64,000 bases of DNA from Kaiparowitsia implicata GSE-PSE-MK54-09C (GCA_019359435.1 JAHHHI010000063.1:1-64000), one strand, 5' to 3'. Positions 27,144 through 36,891 are shown, counted from the stretch's first letter. Translations and numbers: made by a program. Notes: generated from the sequence alone by a model not told the origin.

Positions 27144-28115
27144 ATGACTGAATCGATGTATCCTACCGGACGCCGCCACCATGACAATGCGTGGCAGGTT
27201 GTTCAAAGCTACTGGCAACTCACCAAACCTCGCATCATTATTCTGTTGGTGATTACCACGGCGGGCAGCATGTGGATTGCAGCGCACGGTCAGGTTGATC
27301 CGGTGCTGCTGCTGGTCACGCTGGTCGCTGGCTGGTTGGCAGCCTCCTCCGCCAACACCATCAACTGCCTCTATGACCGCGACATTGACTATGACATGGA
27401 GCGCACCCGCCACCGTCCCTTACCCTCTGGACGCGTGCAGCCTAGAGATGCACTCATTTTCGCCATCCTGCTGGCGCTGATCTCCTTTAGTCTGCTGACC
27501 GCATTTGCAAACCTGCTCAGCGCATGTCTGGCGATGTCGGGCATTGTCACCTATGTGTTGGTCTACACCCACTGGCTTAAGCGCCACAGCACGCAAAATA
27601 TTGTGATTGGTGGTGCGGCTGGGGCGATTCCCCCGTTGGTGGGCTGGGCTGCGGTCACTGGCGAGTTGAGTTGGGCAGCCTGGGTGCTATTTGCTATCGT
27701 CTTTTTCTGGACACCGCCTCACTTCTGGGCGCTGGCGCTAATGATTCGCCGCGACTATGCCAAGGTCAACATTCCAATGCTGCCCGTGATCGCGGGGGAA
27801 GTCGTAACAGCGAAGCAGATCTGGCTTTACACGCTGATTTTGATTCCTCTGACGCTGGTGCTGGTGTTTCCGCTGCATGTGATGGGGCTGCTGTATACTC
27901 TAGTGGCGCTGGGGCTGGGCGGCTTGTTTTTGGCAAAGGCTTGGGCCTTGCTAGAAAATCCGGCGGATATGGGTGCAGCGCGATCGCTCTTTAAGTACTC
28001 CATCCTTTATATGATGTTGCTCTGTGCTGGCATGGCGCTCGACAGTCTGCCTGCAACCCAGCGGCTGACCGCCAACTTGGTGCACACTGTCACAACAGCC
28101 TTGAGCCTGGCCTAA
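27144..28115 (+). CDS. ctaB: Protoheme IX farnesyltransferase (heme O synthase)
   Basis: The 323-residue UbiA-family protein has about nine transmembrane helices. The prenyl-diphosphate motif N-C-L-Y-D-R-D-I-D lies near residue 72, followed by [10 protein letters not shown], and the second aspartate-type loop [13 protein letters not shown] lies near 197. It adds farnesyl to protoheme to make heme O, the substrate of CtaA. The gene lies 123 bases after ctaA in the same direction, so both steps of heme A synthesis are likely co-transcribed. The oxidase structural genes are not in the window. Confidence 0.94.
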   Translation: MTESMYPTGRRHHDNAWQVVQSYWQLTKPRIIILLVITTAGSMWIAAHGQVDPVLLLVTLVAGWLAASSANTINCLYDRDIDYDMERTRHRPLPSGRVQPRDALIFAILLALISFSLLTAFANLLSACLAMSGIVTYVLVYTHWLKRHSTQNIVIGGAAGAIPPLVGWAAVTGELSWAAWVLFAIVFFWTPPHFWALALMIRRDYAKVNIPMLPVIAGEVVTAKQIWLYTLILIPLTLVLVFPLHVMGLLYTLVALGLGGLFLAKAWALLENPADMGAARSLFKYSILYMMLLCAGMALDSLPATQRLTANLVHTVTTALSLA

Positions 28116-28187
28116 CGCCAGAGTTGCCCCACGGCCGACAATCTTCGACAAACTCAAGCAACGTGCTATGCAAATAGTAGCTGCACT

Positions 28188-28196
28188 TGCTAGAAT
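28188..28196 (+). promoter_or_regulatory. Extended -10 element before rpsN
   Basis: TGCTAGAAT fits an extended -10 box (TGN-TANAAT type). It is 26 bases upstream of the rpsN ATG. No good -35 box was seen. The assignment is tentative. Confidence 0.3.
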
Positions 28197-28221
28197 AGAG
28201 AACGCTGTATTGAGTCTAAAA

Positions 28222-28524
28222 ATGGCAAAGAAAAGCATGATTGAGCGCGAGAAGCGCCGTGAAAAATTAATGACCAAGCACCTTGAAAAGCGGCGCGCGC
28301 TAAAGGTAGAGTTCGCTAAAGCCGAAACTCAAGAAGAGAAGTTAGAAATTCATCGTCAAATTCAGCGGTTGCCCCGCAATAGTGCCCCAAGTCGCAAGCG
28401 CAATCGCTGCTGGCTTACGGGTCGTCCTCGTGGCTACTATCGTGACTTTGGTCTATGCCGTCATGCCATTCGTGAAATGGCTCACGAGGGGTTGCTGCCG
28501 GGCGTGGTCAAGTCAAGCTGGTAG
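28222..28524 (+). CDS. rpsN: 30S ribosomal protein S14
   Basis: The 100-residue protein starts [13 protein letters not shown]. It has the S14 core [14 protein letters not shown] near 62-75 and ends P-G-V-V-K-S-S-W. It is the long form without the two CXXC zinc motifs, as usual in cyanobacteria. It binds 16S rRNA in the head of the small subunit. The gene is outside the main ribosomal operons, as in other cyanobacteria and in chloroplast genomes. An in-frame GTG/ATG-like extension upstream does not match the family. A terminator follows at 28674. Confidence 0.97.
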   Translation: MAKKSMIEREKRREKLMTKHLEKRRALKVEFAKAETQEEKLEIHRQIQRLPRNSAPSRKRNRCWLTGRPRGYYRDFGLCRHAIREMAHEGLLPGVVKSSW

Positions 28525-28673
28525 GGCTAGTTCTGTTGAGCTGGTGCAAAAATTAGACTCAATCGCGGATGCTGCGGTGAATGAATCAGTGATTAGGAGA
28601 AAAGAACTGTGGGCGATCGCCCTCCTCTAGTCACGTTTGATAATTCATTCAAGCATCCAAATACATTGCGTAT

Positions 28674-28707
28674 CCCCCATTGGTGAGCTTTCGCCAGTGG
28701 GGGTTTT
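28674..28707 (+). terminator. Rho-independent terminator after rpsN
   Basis: CCCCCATTGGTG pairs with CGCCAGTGGGGG (two G-T wobbles), followed by TTTT. It lies 150 bases after the rpsN stop. Confidence 0.7.
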
Positions 28708-28999
28708 GCTGTAGCGATCCGGCTGTAGCGATCCGTTGAAAGCGATACAAACCCCGGTTTCGCGTAGGTCTGGCAGGGGCGATCGCCCCAACTTCCACCG
28801 AAACTCTATAAATTCGCTATAAATTCACTGTAACGTTCGCCCCATTTATCGAGCTAGCGGCCCCATTTGCAGTTTGGGTGACATTTCCGGACAGGGTCTT
28901 TACGCTTAGATAGGTGAAGTAGTGTGAACAAGTCTTGCTCATTGGGGCAGGCGATCGCAGCTATGCAGCAGTAGTTTTAGCAAATAGAGGGAAACGACT

Positions 29000-30349
29000 A
29001 TGGCAGACGCCGCCACCAAGCATCGTGTTGTGATTGTAGGGGGCGGCTTTGGCGGGCTATATGCCGCCAAAGCGTTAGGGTCGAGTGCAGTGGATGTGAC
29101 GCTGATCGATAAGCGCAACTTCCATCTCTTTCAGCCGCTGCTATATCAAGTCGCGACGGGGACACTCTCGCCTGCCGACATTTCTTCGCCACTGCGCTCG
29201 GTTCTCAGCCGCCACAAAAATGTGCATGTGCTGATGGAAGAAGTCGCCGATGTTGACCCCGCGCAGCAAACCGTCGTCACCACGTCAGGCGACATCCCCT
29301 ACGACACCTTGGTGGTTGCCACCGGGGTGAGCCACCACTATTTCGGCAATGATCAATGGAAAGACGCGGCTCCTGGCCTCAAGACAGTAGAAGACGCACT
29401 GGAAATTCGGCGACGTATTTTCATGGCGTTTGAAGCTGCAGAGAAAGAGCCCGATTTAGAAAAGCGCAAAGCCTGGCTTACCTTTGTCGTCGTAGGGGGT
29501 GGCCCAACGGGAGTAGAACTGGCTGGGGCGATCGCCGAACTGGCCTTTCACACGCTGACGCAAGATTTTCGTCTGATTGACACCCGTGAAGCCCAAGTGC
29601 TGCTGCTAGAAGGGCTAGATCGGGTGTTGCCGCCCTATGACCCGTCGCTTTCTGCCCATGCGAAAGAGGCTCTGCAGCGGCTGGGAGTAACGGTCACAAC
29701 CAGCGCCATGGTAACCAATATTGACGGCACCACCGTCACCATTAAGCAGGGAGACAGCCTCAGCACTGTAGAGTCGCACACCATCCTTTGGGCTGCAGGA
29801 GTCAAAGCATCAAGTATGGGGCAAACTCTGGCTGACTGCACAGGGGCACTGCTCGACCGAGCCGGACGAGTCATGGTAGAACCTGATCTCAGCATTCCTA
29901 ACCATCCCAATATTTTTGTCATTGGTGACTTGGCTCATTTTGCTCATCAGGGCGATCGCCCCCTGCCTGGCGTTGCGCCTGTCGCCGTGCAGCAAGGGGA
30001 ATACATGGCTCGCACCATCAAACAGCGGCTCAAAGGCATCGCGCCCGCGCCGTTTGTCTATAAAGACAAAGGCAGCCTGGCGGTAATTGGGCAAAATGCC
30101 GCCGTGGTGGATCTGGGTTTTGTCAAACTTACGGGCACTCTAGCCTGGCTCACCTGGGTGTTTGCCCACATCTATTACCTGATTGAATACGACAACAAAC
30201 TGGTGGTGATGGTGCAGTGGGCCTGGAACTATATCACCCGTAATCGAGGCGCTCGCCTAATCACTGGAGAGTCAACACTGATGGCGGTAGAAATTGACAA
30301 GAATGGCGACTATCAACGGCCCAAACCTACAGCCCCTGTCGAGGTGTAA
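29000..30349 (+). CDS. Type II NADH dehydrogenase (NDH-2)
   Basis: The 449-residue flavoprotein has two dinucleotide folds: G-G-G-F-G-G-L-Y-A-A near 14-23 for FAD and G-G-G-P-T-G-V-E-L-A-G-A near 167-178 for NAD(P)H. The quinone-site region A-P-V-A-V-Q-Q-G-E-Y near 325 is typical of NDH-2, and hydrophobic helices near the C-terminus (L-A-W-L-T-W-V-F-A-H) attach it to the membrane. It passes electrons from NADH to plastoquinone without pumping protons. In cyanobacteria several paralogues (ndbA/B/C) exist; I cannot tell which one this is. GAGGGAAACGACT precedes the start. Confidence 0.92.
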   Translation: MADAATKHRVVIVGGGFGGLYAAKALGSSAVDVTLIDKRNFHLFQPLLYQVATGTLSPADISSPLRSVLSRHKNVHVLMEEVADVDPAQQTVVTTSGDIPYDTLVVATGVSHHYFGNDQWKDAAPGLKTVEDALEIRRRIFMAFEAAEKEPDLEKRKAWLTFVVVGGGPTGVELAGAIAELAFHTLTQDFRLIDTREAQVLLLEGLDRVLPPYDPSLSAHAKEALQRLGVTVTTSAMVTNIDGTTVTIKQGDSLSTVESHTILWAAGVKASSMGQTLADCTGALLDRAGRVMVEPDLSIPNHPNIFVIGDLAHFAHQGDRPLPGVAPVAVQQGEYMARTIKQRLKGIAPAPFVYKDKGSLAVIGQNAAVVDLGFVKLTGTLAWLTWVFAHIYYLIEYDNKLVVMVQWAWNYITRNRGARLITGESTLMAVEIDKNGDYQRPKPTAPVEV

Positions 30350-30438
30350 CGCGCTGCGCGTTAACGCGTTAGAGCCGGGGCGTTGGTTTCTAAAGTCAGC
30401 GCCCTCGTGTTGAATGCTGAGTTTCCCAGCCATAACTC

Positions 30439-30762
30439 CTACCCCTCCATAAAGTGGTTCAGCAAAATCACCCCCGTGAGGATAATCGCCGTGCTGCCCA
30501 CCATGCCCCAGTTCATGGTTTCGCGAAATACAATGGCTCCAATCAGCACAGTGCCAACGATGCCCACCCCCGACCACGTGGCATAGGCAACACTGAGGGG
30601 AATGTGCTTCAGGCTGAGGGCAAATAGGTAGAACGCGAGCGGGTAGCCTAAGAGCACGATGATGCTGAATCCCAGTCGGGTAAACCCCTGGGACGCTTTG
30701 AGGGCGGTAGAGGCAATCACTTCAGAGGCGATCGCCAAGAATAGCAGCAGAAGAGGGGACAT
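30439..30762 (-). CDS. Small multidrug resistance (SMR) transporter
   Basis: The 107-residue protein has four transmembrane helices, the standard SMR size. The essential membrane glutamate is E14 in A-S-E-V. The motif Y-A-T-W-S-G-V-G near 60-67 and the final helix fit the EmrE/SugE group. It exports quaternary ammonium, guanidinium-like or other small cations using protons; SMR subtype is not certain. It is convergent with the NDH-2 gene and stands alone. Confidence 0.9.
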   Translation of the reverse strand: MSPLLLLFLAIASEVIASTALKASQGFTRLGFSIIVLLGYPLAFYLFALSLKHIPLSVAYATWSGVGIVGTVLIGAIVFRETMNWGMVGSTAIILTGVILLNHFMEG

Positions 30763-30885
30763 AGTGCGGTTTGGATATTTTAAAGACTAAATAATGGCGA
30801 TCGCAGACAAGCCTCTGCAACCGCACAGCAGCGGCTTGTGATTGCAAGCGGCGTGGGAAAGTCCCTCAGATGATACATTGTCAGA

Positions 30886-31260
30886 ATGATGACCGTAAGT
30901 GCTGACGAATTGGAGACCTGGCGCACGCAGTTTGCCGATCATGAGGCGGCATTGCGGGCGCTAATCGTGATTGAAGATTGTGAAGGAGAACTGGAAGATG
31001 CGGCGATCGCCCTAGCCTTGCGAGTGGGGCAAGAGCCCACCACATCGGGCGACTGGCTAGAGGGGTTTGCCAAGCGCTGGCGGGTGCAGGTGTGCCAAAG
31101 TGAGGTGCGATCGCACCTCCAAGACAATGCCCTCCCCGACGCTCTAGAAGCGCTGATGGCAGCAACCGAAGTTCCGACCAGTCTGGCTGTGCCGCTGCTG
31201 ATGTATCTACACAACGTCGGCATGGCAGATTTCTGTGCGCCGCTTAAGGAAAAACTCTAG
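30886..31260 (+). CDS. Conserved acidic protein of unknown function
   Basis: A 124-residue soluble, acidic, mostly helical protein with no signal peptide or catalytic motif. Features include E-D-C-E-G-E-L-E-D-A near 28-37 and a conserved-looking hydrophobic helix (S-L-A-V-P-L-L-M-Y-L). It resembles small hypothetical proteins I have seen in cyanobacteria, but I cannot assign a family. The stop is 13 bases before the SDR gene start, so the two genes are probably co-transcribed. A second ATG directly follows the first. Confidence 0.65.
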   Translation: MMTVSADELETWRTQFADHEAALRALIVIEDCEGELEDAAIALALRVGQEPTTSGDWLEGFAKRWRVQVCQSEVRSHLQDNALPDALEALMAATEVPTSLAVPLLMYLHNVGMADFCAPLKEKL

Positions 31261-31273
31261 GGAGATCTGCACC

Positions 31274-31972
31274 ATGCGAGGCAAGCACGTCTTACTCACG
31301 GGCGGCACGGGTGGACTGGGGCTAGGCGTGACGCCTACAGTGCTACAGCAGGGCGCGGCATCGGTGACGCTGCCCTATCACAAGCCAGAAGACATTGAGC
31401 GGCTCAAGGGGCGGCTCGCTCCGGCAGATGTGGCCCGGCTGCGGTTTGTCGCGGCAGATTTAACCGATGAAATGTCTGTGCAGCAGGTAATTGACGGCAT
31501 GGATCGAGTGGATGCAACGATTCATCTAGTCGGCGGTTTCTCAATGGGCAAAACCCATGAATATACGCTGGCACAATGGCAGAAAGATTTTCGGTTAAAT
31601 CTGGAAACTACATTTTTGGTTTGTAAGCACAGCCTGCGGCGCATGCTAGAGCAGGACTATGGCCGGATTGTGACCGTCGGATCGCGCGGGGTAGAACAGC
31701 CCGGTGGGCAACTAGCCGCCTACTGTGCCTCTAAGGCTGGAGTGGTGGCACTCACTCGGGCGATCGCCGACGAAACCAAGGGCACCAACATCACAGCCAA
31801 TGTCGTCCTGCCCAGCGTCATCGACACCCCAGCTAATCGAGCCGCCATGGGGGCCGAAAATGCAACACAATGGGTCAAACCCGAGTCCTTAGGTGCGGTG
31901 ATCAGCTTCCTCGCCTCCGAAGCCGCACAGGATATGCGGGGCGCAATTGTGCCTGTCTATGGCAACACCTGA
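31274..31972 (+). CDS. SDR-family oxidoreductase
   Basis: The 232-residue protein is a classical short-chain dehydrogenase. The cofactor motif T-G-G-T-G-G-L-G is at residues 9-16, a D-L-T strand end near 57, and the catalytic Y-C-A-S-K near 148-152 with the preceding serine in V-G-S-R-G. The glycine-rich loop lacks a clear acidic residue after strand 2, so NADPH use is possible. The substrate is unknown. The start is placed at the ATG at 31274, just after GGGAGATCTGC; the in-frame upstream extension belongs to the previous gene. Confidence 0.85.
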   Translation: MRGKHVLLTGGTGGLGLGVTPTVLQQGAASVTLPYHKPEDIERLKGRLAPADVARLRFVAADLTDEMSVQQVIDGMDRVDATIHLVGGFSMGKTHEYTLAQWQKDFRLNLETTFLVCKHSLRRMLEQDYGRIVTVGSRGVEQPGGQLAAYCASKAGVVALTRAIADETKGTNITANVVLPSVIDTPANRAAMGAENATQWVKPESLGAVISFLASEAAQDMRGAIVPVYGNT

Positions 31973-32091
31973 TTTCAACCCTGCTACCCGTTCTGGCAAT
32001 GGCGCTATAAGTATGGAATGGGTGGATGAGTGGACGAGTGGCGGTTGTTCAGCAGCAGACGTTGGTTCTGAGGGGATTAAGACAGGGTTGG

Positions 32092-32943
32092 CTAGCGGGT
32101 CGTCGTTAGGACATGCCGCTTGTAGAGGTCGTAGCGATCGCCATGACTCAGCACATGCACCCGCATATTGTGAACGCTGATAGGGTCATTGGTACCCACA
32201 TCTCGCTGGTTCGTATGGCTGACCTCGCTCGGGTCTACGATTGTCACGGTGCCTTTGCCAATCACCTGAAACGACCCATCCGCTTCAAACATGGCACAGG
32301 TGTCTTCATCAATGCCCACACCGAGCCGATCAGGATAGGCGGCGATCGCACTAATCAGTCGCGCCATGCGATTGCGATTGTGGAAGTGCTGATCCACAAT
32401 AACTTCTGGAATAATGTTTAAGCCCGCCGTCAAATCTACCAAAGACCGATTCGGCGACTCGCCACTACCGCCGCCCGCAATCATATGCTGTCCCATCACG
32501 GCAGCCCCAGCGCTGGTTCCTGCCAACGTAATTTCGCCGAGCTGAGCCCGCAGTCGAATCTTCTCCATCACAGGCGTATCAGCCAGCAGCCCGCACAGCC
32601 GCAGTTGATCCCCCCCGGTGAGAAACACACCCGTGCATGTTTCTAGAAACTCCATCCATGTTTTGTCATAGCCTTGGTCCCGCTCTTGGATGTCGATGAC
32701 TTCAATCGTCGTCGCCCCCATCTCTGTAAAAATGTCATGGTACCGCTTGCCGATCATGGCAGGTTCCCGAGATGCAGACGGCACAATTGCAATGCGTGCA
32801 TCAGTGCCCTTTGATCGGCTAAAAAAGGTATGGAGAATCAACCGTCCATGCACCTTATCTTCTGCGCCGCCAATGACTAAAACTGCAGCATTTGTAAGTT
32901 GAGACATCCCCTGGAGTTGGGATTGAGGTTCCGTTTGTAGCAT
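32092..32943 (-). CDS. cphB: Cyanophycinase
   Basis: The 283-residue protein is a serine peptidase of family S51. The nucleophile is Ser144 in G-T-S-A-G-A, with the oxyanion strand L-T-G-G-D-Q near 108-113 and Q-H-F-H-N-R near 190. It cleaves cyanophycin into beta-Asp-Arg dipeptides, releasing stored nitrogen. I chose the ATG at 32943 since the family starts shortly before the V-I-G-G-A-E-D-K strand; the frame is open to 33087. Usually cphA, the synthetase, is the next gene, but here there is none: trmD lies on the other side on the opposite strand. Confidence 0.9.
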   Translation of the reverse strand: MLQTEPQSQLQGMSQLTNAAVLVIGGAEDKVHGRLILHTFFSRSKGTDARIAIVPSASREPAMIGKRYHDIFTEMGATTIEVIDIQERDQGYDKTWMEFLETCTGVFLTGGDQLRLCGLLADTPVMEKIRLRAQLGEITLAGTSAGAAVMGQHMIAGGGSGESPNRSLVDLTAGLNIIPEVIVDQHFHNRNRMARLISAIAAYPDRLGVGIDEDTCAMFEADGSFQVIGKGTVTIVDPSEVSHTNQRDVGTNDPISVHNMRVHVLSHGDRYDLYKRHVLTTTR

Positions 32944-33562
32944 CGTGCTCTTATTGAATAGCCCGGGCAATACCCGTTCTAACAGCTTTGTGACATCATA
33001 ACTACGCTTACGCATGGAACAACCAGTTGCAGCAAATGTCTGGAATTTGAAACAAACCATCAGACTTGCCAAACCTAGACAATCCAAGGCTTAGCAGCGA
33101 CCCTCAGCGTAGTCAAGAAGGAGTCAGCGCGGCAGAAGGACACACTCTAGCACTCATCGAACGCGTTCTTCTACAAGAACCTACAGGATACATCTATAGA
33201 TCCAACTATTTAATCATAATTACTCAATTCTCGATAAAATTCATAGGACTTACACCTGGATGCGGCGTCTTGGAACTGTGAAGGTGGCTTGCAAGCAGAA
33301 AACCAACGCAAAACTCTTCCATTGCATCAATCCGGGTTCATGGCAAACCACAGGAGAATAATGGGTTTGATCCCACAACAGCCGCATTGCTTCAGCTCTA
33401 GCGTCAGACCTATCAGACCTATATTAATAGAGCCTCAAATTGGGTATTGCCACAAAGCAGGCACGCCCAAGGACAGCAGGATCGATTTTGACGCTCTTGC
33501 CGTGAGCCAGACCTCCAATAGTGCGGCTTACGCAACGGAAACTGGATGGCATCCTGGGCGGT
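32944..33562. other. Divergent region between cphB and trmD
   Basis: About 620 bases without a convincing gene. It is moderately AT-rich in its middle (33180-33250) and should hold the promoters of cphB and trmD. No palindrome, tRNA or repeat was recognised. Confidence 0.4.
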
Positions 33563-34270
33563 ATGATGCAGTTTGATATCGTCACGTTGTTTCCTGATTT
33601 TTTTGCATCCCCCTTGGCTTCTGGGCTACTGGGGCGGGCGCTGGCTAACCAGATTGCCCAGGTTAACTTGATCAATCCCCGCGACTTTACCACTGACAAA
33701 CATCGCAAAGTGGATGATGAGCCCTATGGCGGCGGGGTTGGCATGTTGATGAAGCCAGAGCCTATTTTCGCGGCAGTAGAGTCGCTGCCTGTGCTGCCCC
33801 GGCGAGAAGTGTTGCTGATGACGCCCCAGGGAGAGTCGATGACTCAACCGCTCTTCCAAACCTTGGCGCAGCAGTATGACCAGCTCGTCATTATCTGTGG
33901 CCATTATGAAGGGGTTGATGATCGGGTATTGAGCCTGGTGACGCGAGAGGTGTCTCTGGGAGATTTTGTGCTGACCTGTGGGGAGATTCCGGCGCTGGCG
34001 CTGCTCAATGGCGTGATTCGGCTGCGCCCTGGGACGGTGGCTAAAGCCGACTCGCTAAAGTACGAAAGTTTTGAGGATGGCCTGCTGGACTATCCCCAAT
34101 ACACGCGCCCGGCTGAGTTTCGGGGAATGGCGGTGCCGGAGGTGTTGCGTTCGGGCAATCATGAGGCGATCGCCCGTTGGCGCTATGAACAACAGCTCTC
34201 TCGCACACGTCAGCGCCGACCTGATCTATGGCAAGCCTGGGTGCAACGCCAGCCGCCACCAGCGACCTAG
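33563..34270 (+). CDS. trmD: tRNA (guanine37-N1)-methyltransferase
   Basis: The 235-residue protein begins M-M-Q-F-D-I-V-T-L-F-P-D-F-F, the standard TrmD start. It has the deep trefoil knot region with G-G-G-V-G-M-L-M-K-P-E-P near 57-68, C-G-H-Y-E-G-V-D-D-R near 110-119, and L-G-D-F-V-L-T-C-G-E near 132. It methylates G37 of tRNAs with proline, leucine and arginine anticodons, preventing frameshifts. The start is one of two adjacent ATGs (33563/33566). It is not next to rimM, rpsP or rplS, as it would be in proteobacteria. Confidence 0.95.
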   Translation: MMQFDIVTLFPDFFASPLASGLLGRALANQIAQVNLINPRDFTTDKHRKVDDEPYGGGVGMLMKPEPIFAAVESLPVLPRREVLLMTPQGESMTQPLFQTLAQQYDQLVIICGHYEGVDDRVLSLVTREVSLGDFVLTCGEIPALALLNGVIRLRPGTVAKADSLKYESFEDGLLDYPQYTRPAEFRGMAVPEVLRSGNHEAIARWRYEQQLSRTRQRRPDLWQAWVQRQPPPAT

Positions 34271-34339
34271 CACAGCCCTAGACTTGCAGCGGCAGGCAAG
34301 CAATTCACGAGTAGGCATCCACTACACAGCAGGCATCCA

Positions 34340-35173
34340 TTACTGCGTGAACCGAATGCGGCGCGTGACGGTAGTCATGCCATCTTCCCGAATGATGATG
34401 CCAGAGATCCAGCGGCTATCCGAGAGGGCAGGGGCTCGACCTGTTTTGAAGAGTCCCCCGGCGTTGAGCAATTCTAGACGGGGTCTGGGGCTGCTGAGAT
34501 ACGTATCTGGCGTGATGGGTTCTTCCATCGCAGTGCCCAGCAGTTGGCGATCGCCCAAGGGTTCTGGCACAATCACGTCGAACGCAAAGTTGCGCGTTGT
34601 CGGCACCGAGTCTGGTGCTTGCACCTGCAAATCAGGTGGATTCGTCCCCGACGAGAGGCGATTGTCTTCTGTCAAGGTTTCCTGTTGCACCAGCAGGCCA
34701 TTGCGATACGTTTGGCGGCTGGTCACCGTGGCTAGAAGTTGAAAGTCTCGCACGTCTGTGCGCTGGAGGCCTGCAATTTCGGTTGTGGTCTCTGCCACAA
34801 TTCCATCTTCACTCTGTTGCCAAGAATCCAAGGTGGTGGTGTAGGTTAGCTCGTCGTAGCGCTCCCACAAGCCTTCTAGGGCTTGCTGCAACCTGTCGCG
34901 GGTTAAGCCATCGGCATGCATAAAATCTTCATCGATTAGAGCCATGACTTGCTCCACATCTTGGCGACTGGCAGCTTCATCCATAGCGGCGATCGCCCCT
35001 GTGAGTTCTGCCGGAGCCGCTGAATCTAGGCCATTCAGCGTCTGAGCCTGCACACTGGCCGCCAGGCTGAGCAGCATCCCTGCTAGGAGCGCGGGCAATG
35101 CTCCCCGACGACTGCGGAACGAAAACCAACGGATCGCAGGTGCTAAACGTTGAGCGGGGAGCAATTTACGCAT
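34340..35173 (-). CDS. Secreted NTF2-like (SnoaL-type) protein
   Basis: The 277-residue product begins with a basic region and a hydrophobic signal peptide (about residues 25-44) ending A-S-V-Q-A-Q, so it should be exported. Residues 55-155 form an NTF2-like fold, with A-I-A-A-M-D-E-A-A-S-R-Q-D-V-E-Q and D-G-L-T-R-D. A beta-rich C-terminal part follows. Such domains bind small molecules or act as adaptors; no catalytic residues are evident. The ATG at 35173 is the best start. It is divergent from murG. Confidence 0.65.
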   Translation of the reverse strand: MRKLLPAQRLAPAIRWFSFRSRRGALPALLAGMLLSLAASVQAQTLNGLDSAAPAELTGAIAAMDEAASRQDVEQVMALIDEDFMHADGLTRDRLQQALEGLWERYDELTYTTTLDSWQQSEDGIVAETTTEIAGLQRTDVRDFQLLATVTSRQTYRNGLLVQQETLTEDNRLSSGTNPPDLQVQAPDSVPTTRNFAFDVIVPEPLGDRQLLGTAMEEPITPDTYLSSPRPRLELLNAGGLFKTGRAPALSDSRWISGIIIREDGMTTVTRRIRFTQ

Positions 35174-35287
35174 AGGATGATAGGTTGAAACGCAATGGAG
35201 GACAAATCGTATGCCAGATTTCAGAGTGTGGAATGGATGCTCCACCCACATGTTTCATCTAGCGTAGCGGATCACGAGTAAACGGCA

Positions 35288-36367
35288 ATGCCCAATCAGG
35301 CAAAACTATTGATTGCTGCCAGCGGGACGGGCGGCCATTTGTTTCCGGCGATCGCCACCGCAGAGCAGCTCTCCCAAGTCGAGATTGAGTGGTTGGGCGT
35401 GCCCGATCGCTTAGAAACACGGCTGGTGCCCGACTGCTATCCTCTTCATACCATCGCAGTGGAAGGGTTTCAGCAACGATTTGGGCTGAGTACGCTGCGC
35501 ATTTTTGGGCGATTGGTGCACAGCATCTGGCAGGTGCGGCAGTTGCTGCAACGGGGGCAGTTTCAGGGCGTCTTCACCACGGGCGGCTACATTGCTGCAC
35601 CCGCCATTTTAGCGGCGCGATCGCTCGGGCTGCCTGCTATTTTGCATGAATCCAACGCCTTTCCGGGTAAGGTGACGCGGCTGCTGAGTCCCTTCTGCAA
35701 TACGGTTGCCCTTGGTTTTGAAGCGGCTGCCGATCGGTTGCCCAAAGCCCAGACCCAGTGGGTAGGAACTCCGGTGCGATCGCCCTTTTTGCAACCCGTC
35801 GCAGATCTTCCCGCGCTGAGCTTGCCGGTTCCCGATAACGTGCCGCTGATTGTGGTGGTGGGCGGCAGTCAAGGCGCAGTCGCGGTGAATCAATTGGTGC
35901 GACAATCTGCCCCAGTCTGGCTTGAGCAGGGTGCATGGATCGTGCACCTAACGGGCGACAATGATCCAAATACTAAAGAGTTGGTGCACCCCCAATATCT
36001 AGCCTTGCCGTTTTTTGAGAATATGGCGGGGTTGCTGCGGCGCGCTACCCTTGCCGTCAGTCGCTCTGGGGCTGGCACGCTCACAGAACTGGCGATCGCC
36101 CGCTTGCCTTCCATTCTGATCCCATATCCCTACGCCGCCGACGACCATCAGACCTTTAATGCTCAGGTCTTTGCCGCAGCGGGGGCGGCACACCTCTATC
36201 AGCAAGCAGATCTCACCGCAGACATCCTCCAACACCAGGTGAGTGAGCTGCTGCAACACCCCGAACGCCTTCAGCAGATGGCAGAGGCCGCCAGTCAGTT
36301 GGCGATCGCCGACAGCGCACAGCAGCTCGCCATTGTCATCGAGCGATCGCTCCTGCTCCGCAGCTAA
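35288..36367 (+). CDS. murG: UDP-GlcNAc:lipid I N-acetylglucosaminyltransferase MurG
   Basis: The 359-residue GT-B enzyme has the N-terminal glycine loop G-T-G-G-H-L-F-P-A at residues 13-21, H-E-S-N-A-F-P-G near 122, and the donor-site motifs G-G-S-Q-G-A near 195 and S-R-S-G-A-G-T-L-T-E-L near 257-267. It adds GlcNAc to lipid I on the cytoplasmic face of the membrane, giving lipid II for peptidoglycan. The gene stands apart from other mur genes, as is common in cyanobacteria. Confidence 0.95.
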   Translation: MPNQAKLLIAASGTGGHLFPAIATAEQLSQVEIEWLGVPDRLETRLVPDCYPLHTIAVEGFQQRFGLSTLRIFGRLVHSIWQVRQLLQRGQFQGVFTTGGYIAAPAILAARSLGLPAILHESNAFPGKVTRLLSPFCNTVALGFEAAADRLPKAQTQWVGTPVRSPFLQPVADLPALSLPVPDNVPLIVVVGGSQGAVAVNQLVRQSAPVWLEQGAWIVHLTGDNDPNTKELVHPQYLALPFFENMAGLLRRATLAVSRSGAGTLTELAIARLPSILIPYPYAADDHQTFNAQVFAAAGAAHLYQQADLTADILQHQVSELLQHPERLQQMAEAASQLAIADSAQQLAIVIERSLLLRS

Positions 36368-36692
36368 TCCAACAGCCTGTGAACCAATGCCCTAGCATGT
36401 TGCTTTCAGGCAAGCAGCTAAGCCCAAGTTATAAAAACCTACAGATGGCCCACCTGTAAAGAATGGTAGCAACAACAACAAAATATTCCTAAGGCCCCGT
36501 ATTATTGAGATGGAGGCAACGCCTCTCAATCGCCTCAATTCAGCGTCTACTCACTCCTTTTACGGAAACCCTGCTTCCCATCATCAGCAGGTTGCCCCAA
36601 GACGTTAGCTCAGGCATGCGTCATCCCTAAAACGGTGACACAGCAGATTGGTATCGCGCAATGCTCTTCATCCCTTACGCGAGGTCAACTCT
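36368..36692. other. Intergenic region after murG
   Basis: About 325 bases with no gene. A partial hairpin TTGAGATGGAGGC / GCCTCTCAA lies near 36506-36530. No T-run follows, so it is not a clear terminator. Confidence 0.35.
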
Positions 36693-36842
36693 ATGAATTT
36701 GTTCAAACTGGTGGGAAATGCCATCCGCTATCTGTATGATGGCGCAATTGAAATCTTTAGCCCCAGCCCCGATCAATACCCCAAAACGGGCGTACAGCCA
36801 TTTGATGGCGATCCTCATACTGAATGGATCGATCGGTCGTAG
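36693..36842 (+). CDS. Small conserved-looking 49-residue protein
   Basis: The product starts M-N-L-F-K-L-V-G-N-A-I-R-Y-L-Y-D, an amphipathic N-terminal helix, and ends in a polar tail with P-x-x-G-V-Q-P-F-x-G-D-P. I have the impression of similar small proteins in other cyanobacteria, but no function is known to me. The ATG at 36693 has GAGGTCAACTCT before it; an upstream start at 36648 is possible. A 52-bp palindrome follows 50 bases after the stop. Confidence 0.6.
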   Translation: MNLFKLVGNAIRYLYDGAIEIFSPSPDQYPKTGVQPFDGDPHTEWIDRS

Positions 36843-36891
36843 GGCGATCGCAGGTCTGGTTTACCTCAGCGAAAATGCTATCGAGTTAAGT

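Noticed and set aside
36601-36692. Upstream start for the 49-residue protein at 36648
   Set aside because: The additional 15 residues lack a ribosome site and the ATG at 36693 has a reasonable one; kept only as an alternative.
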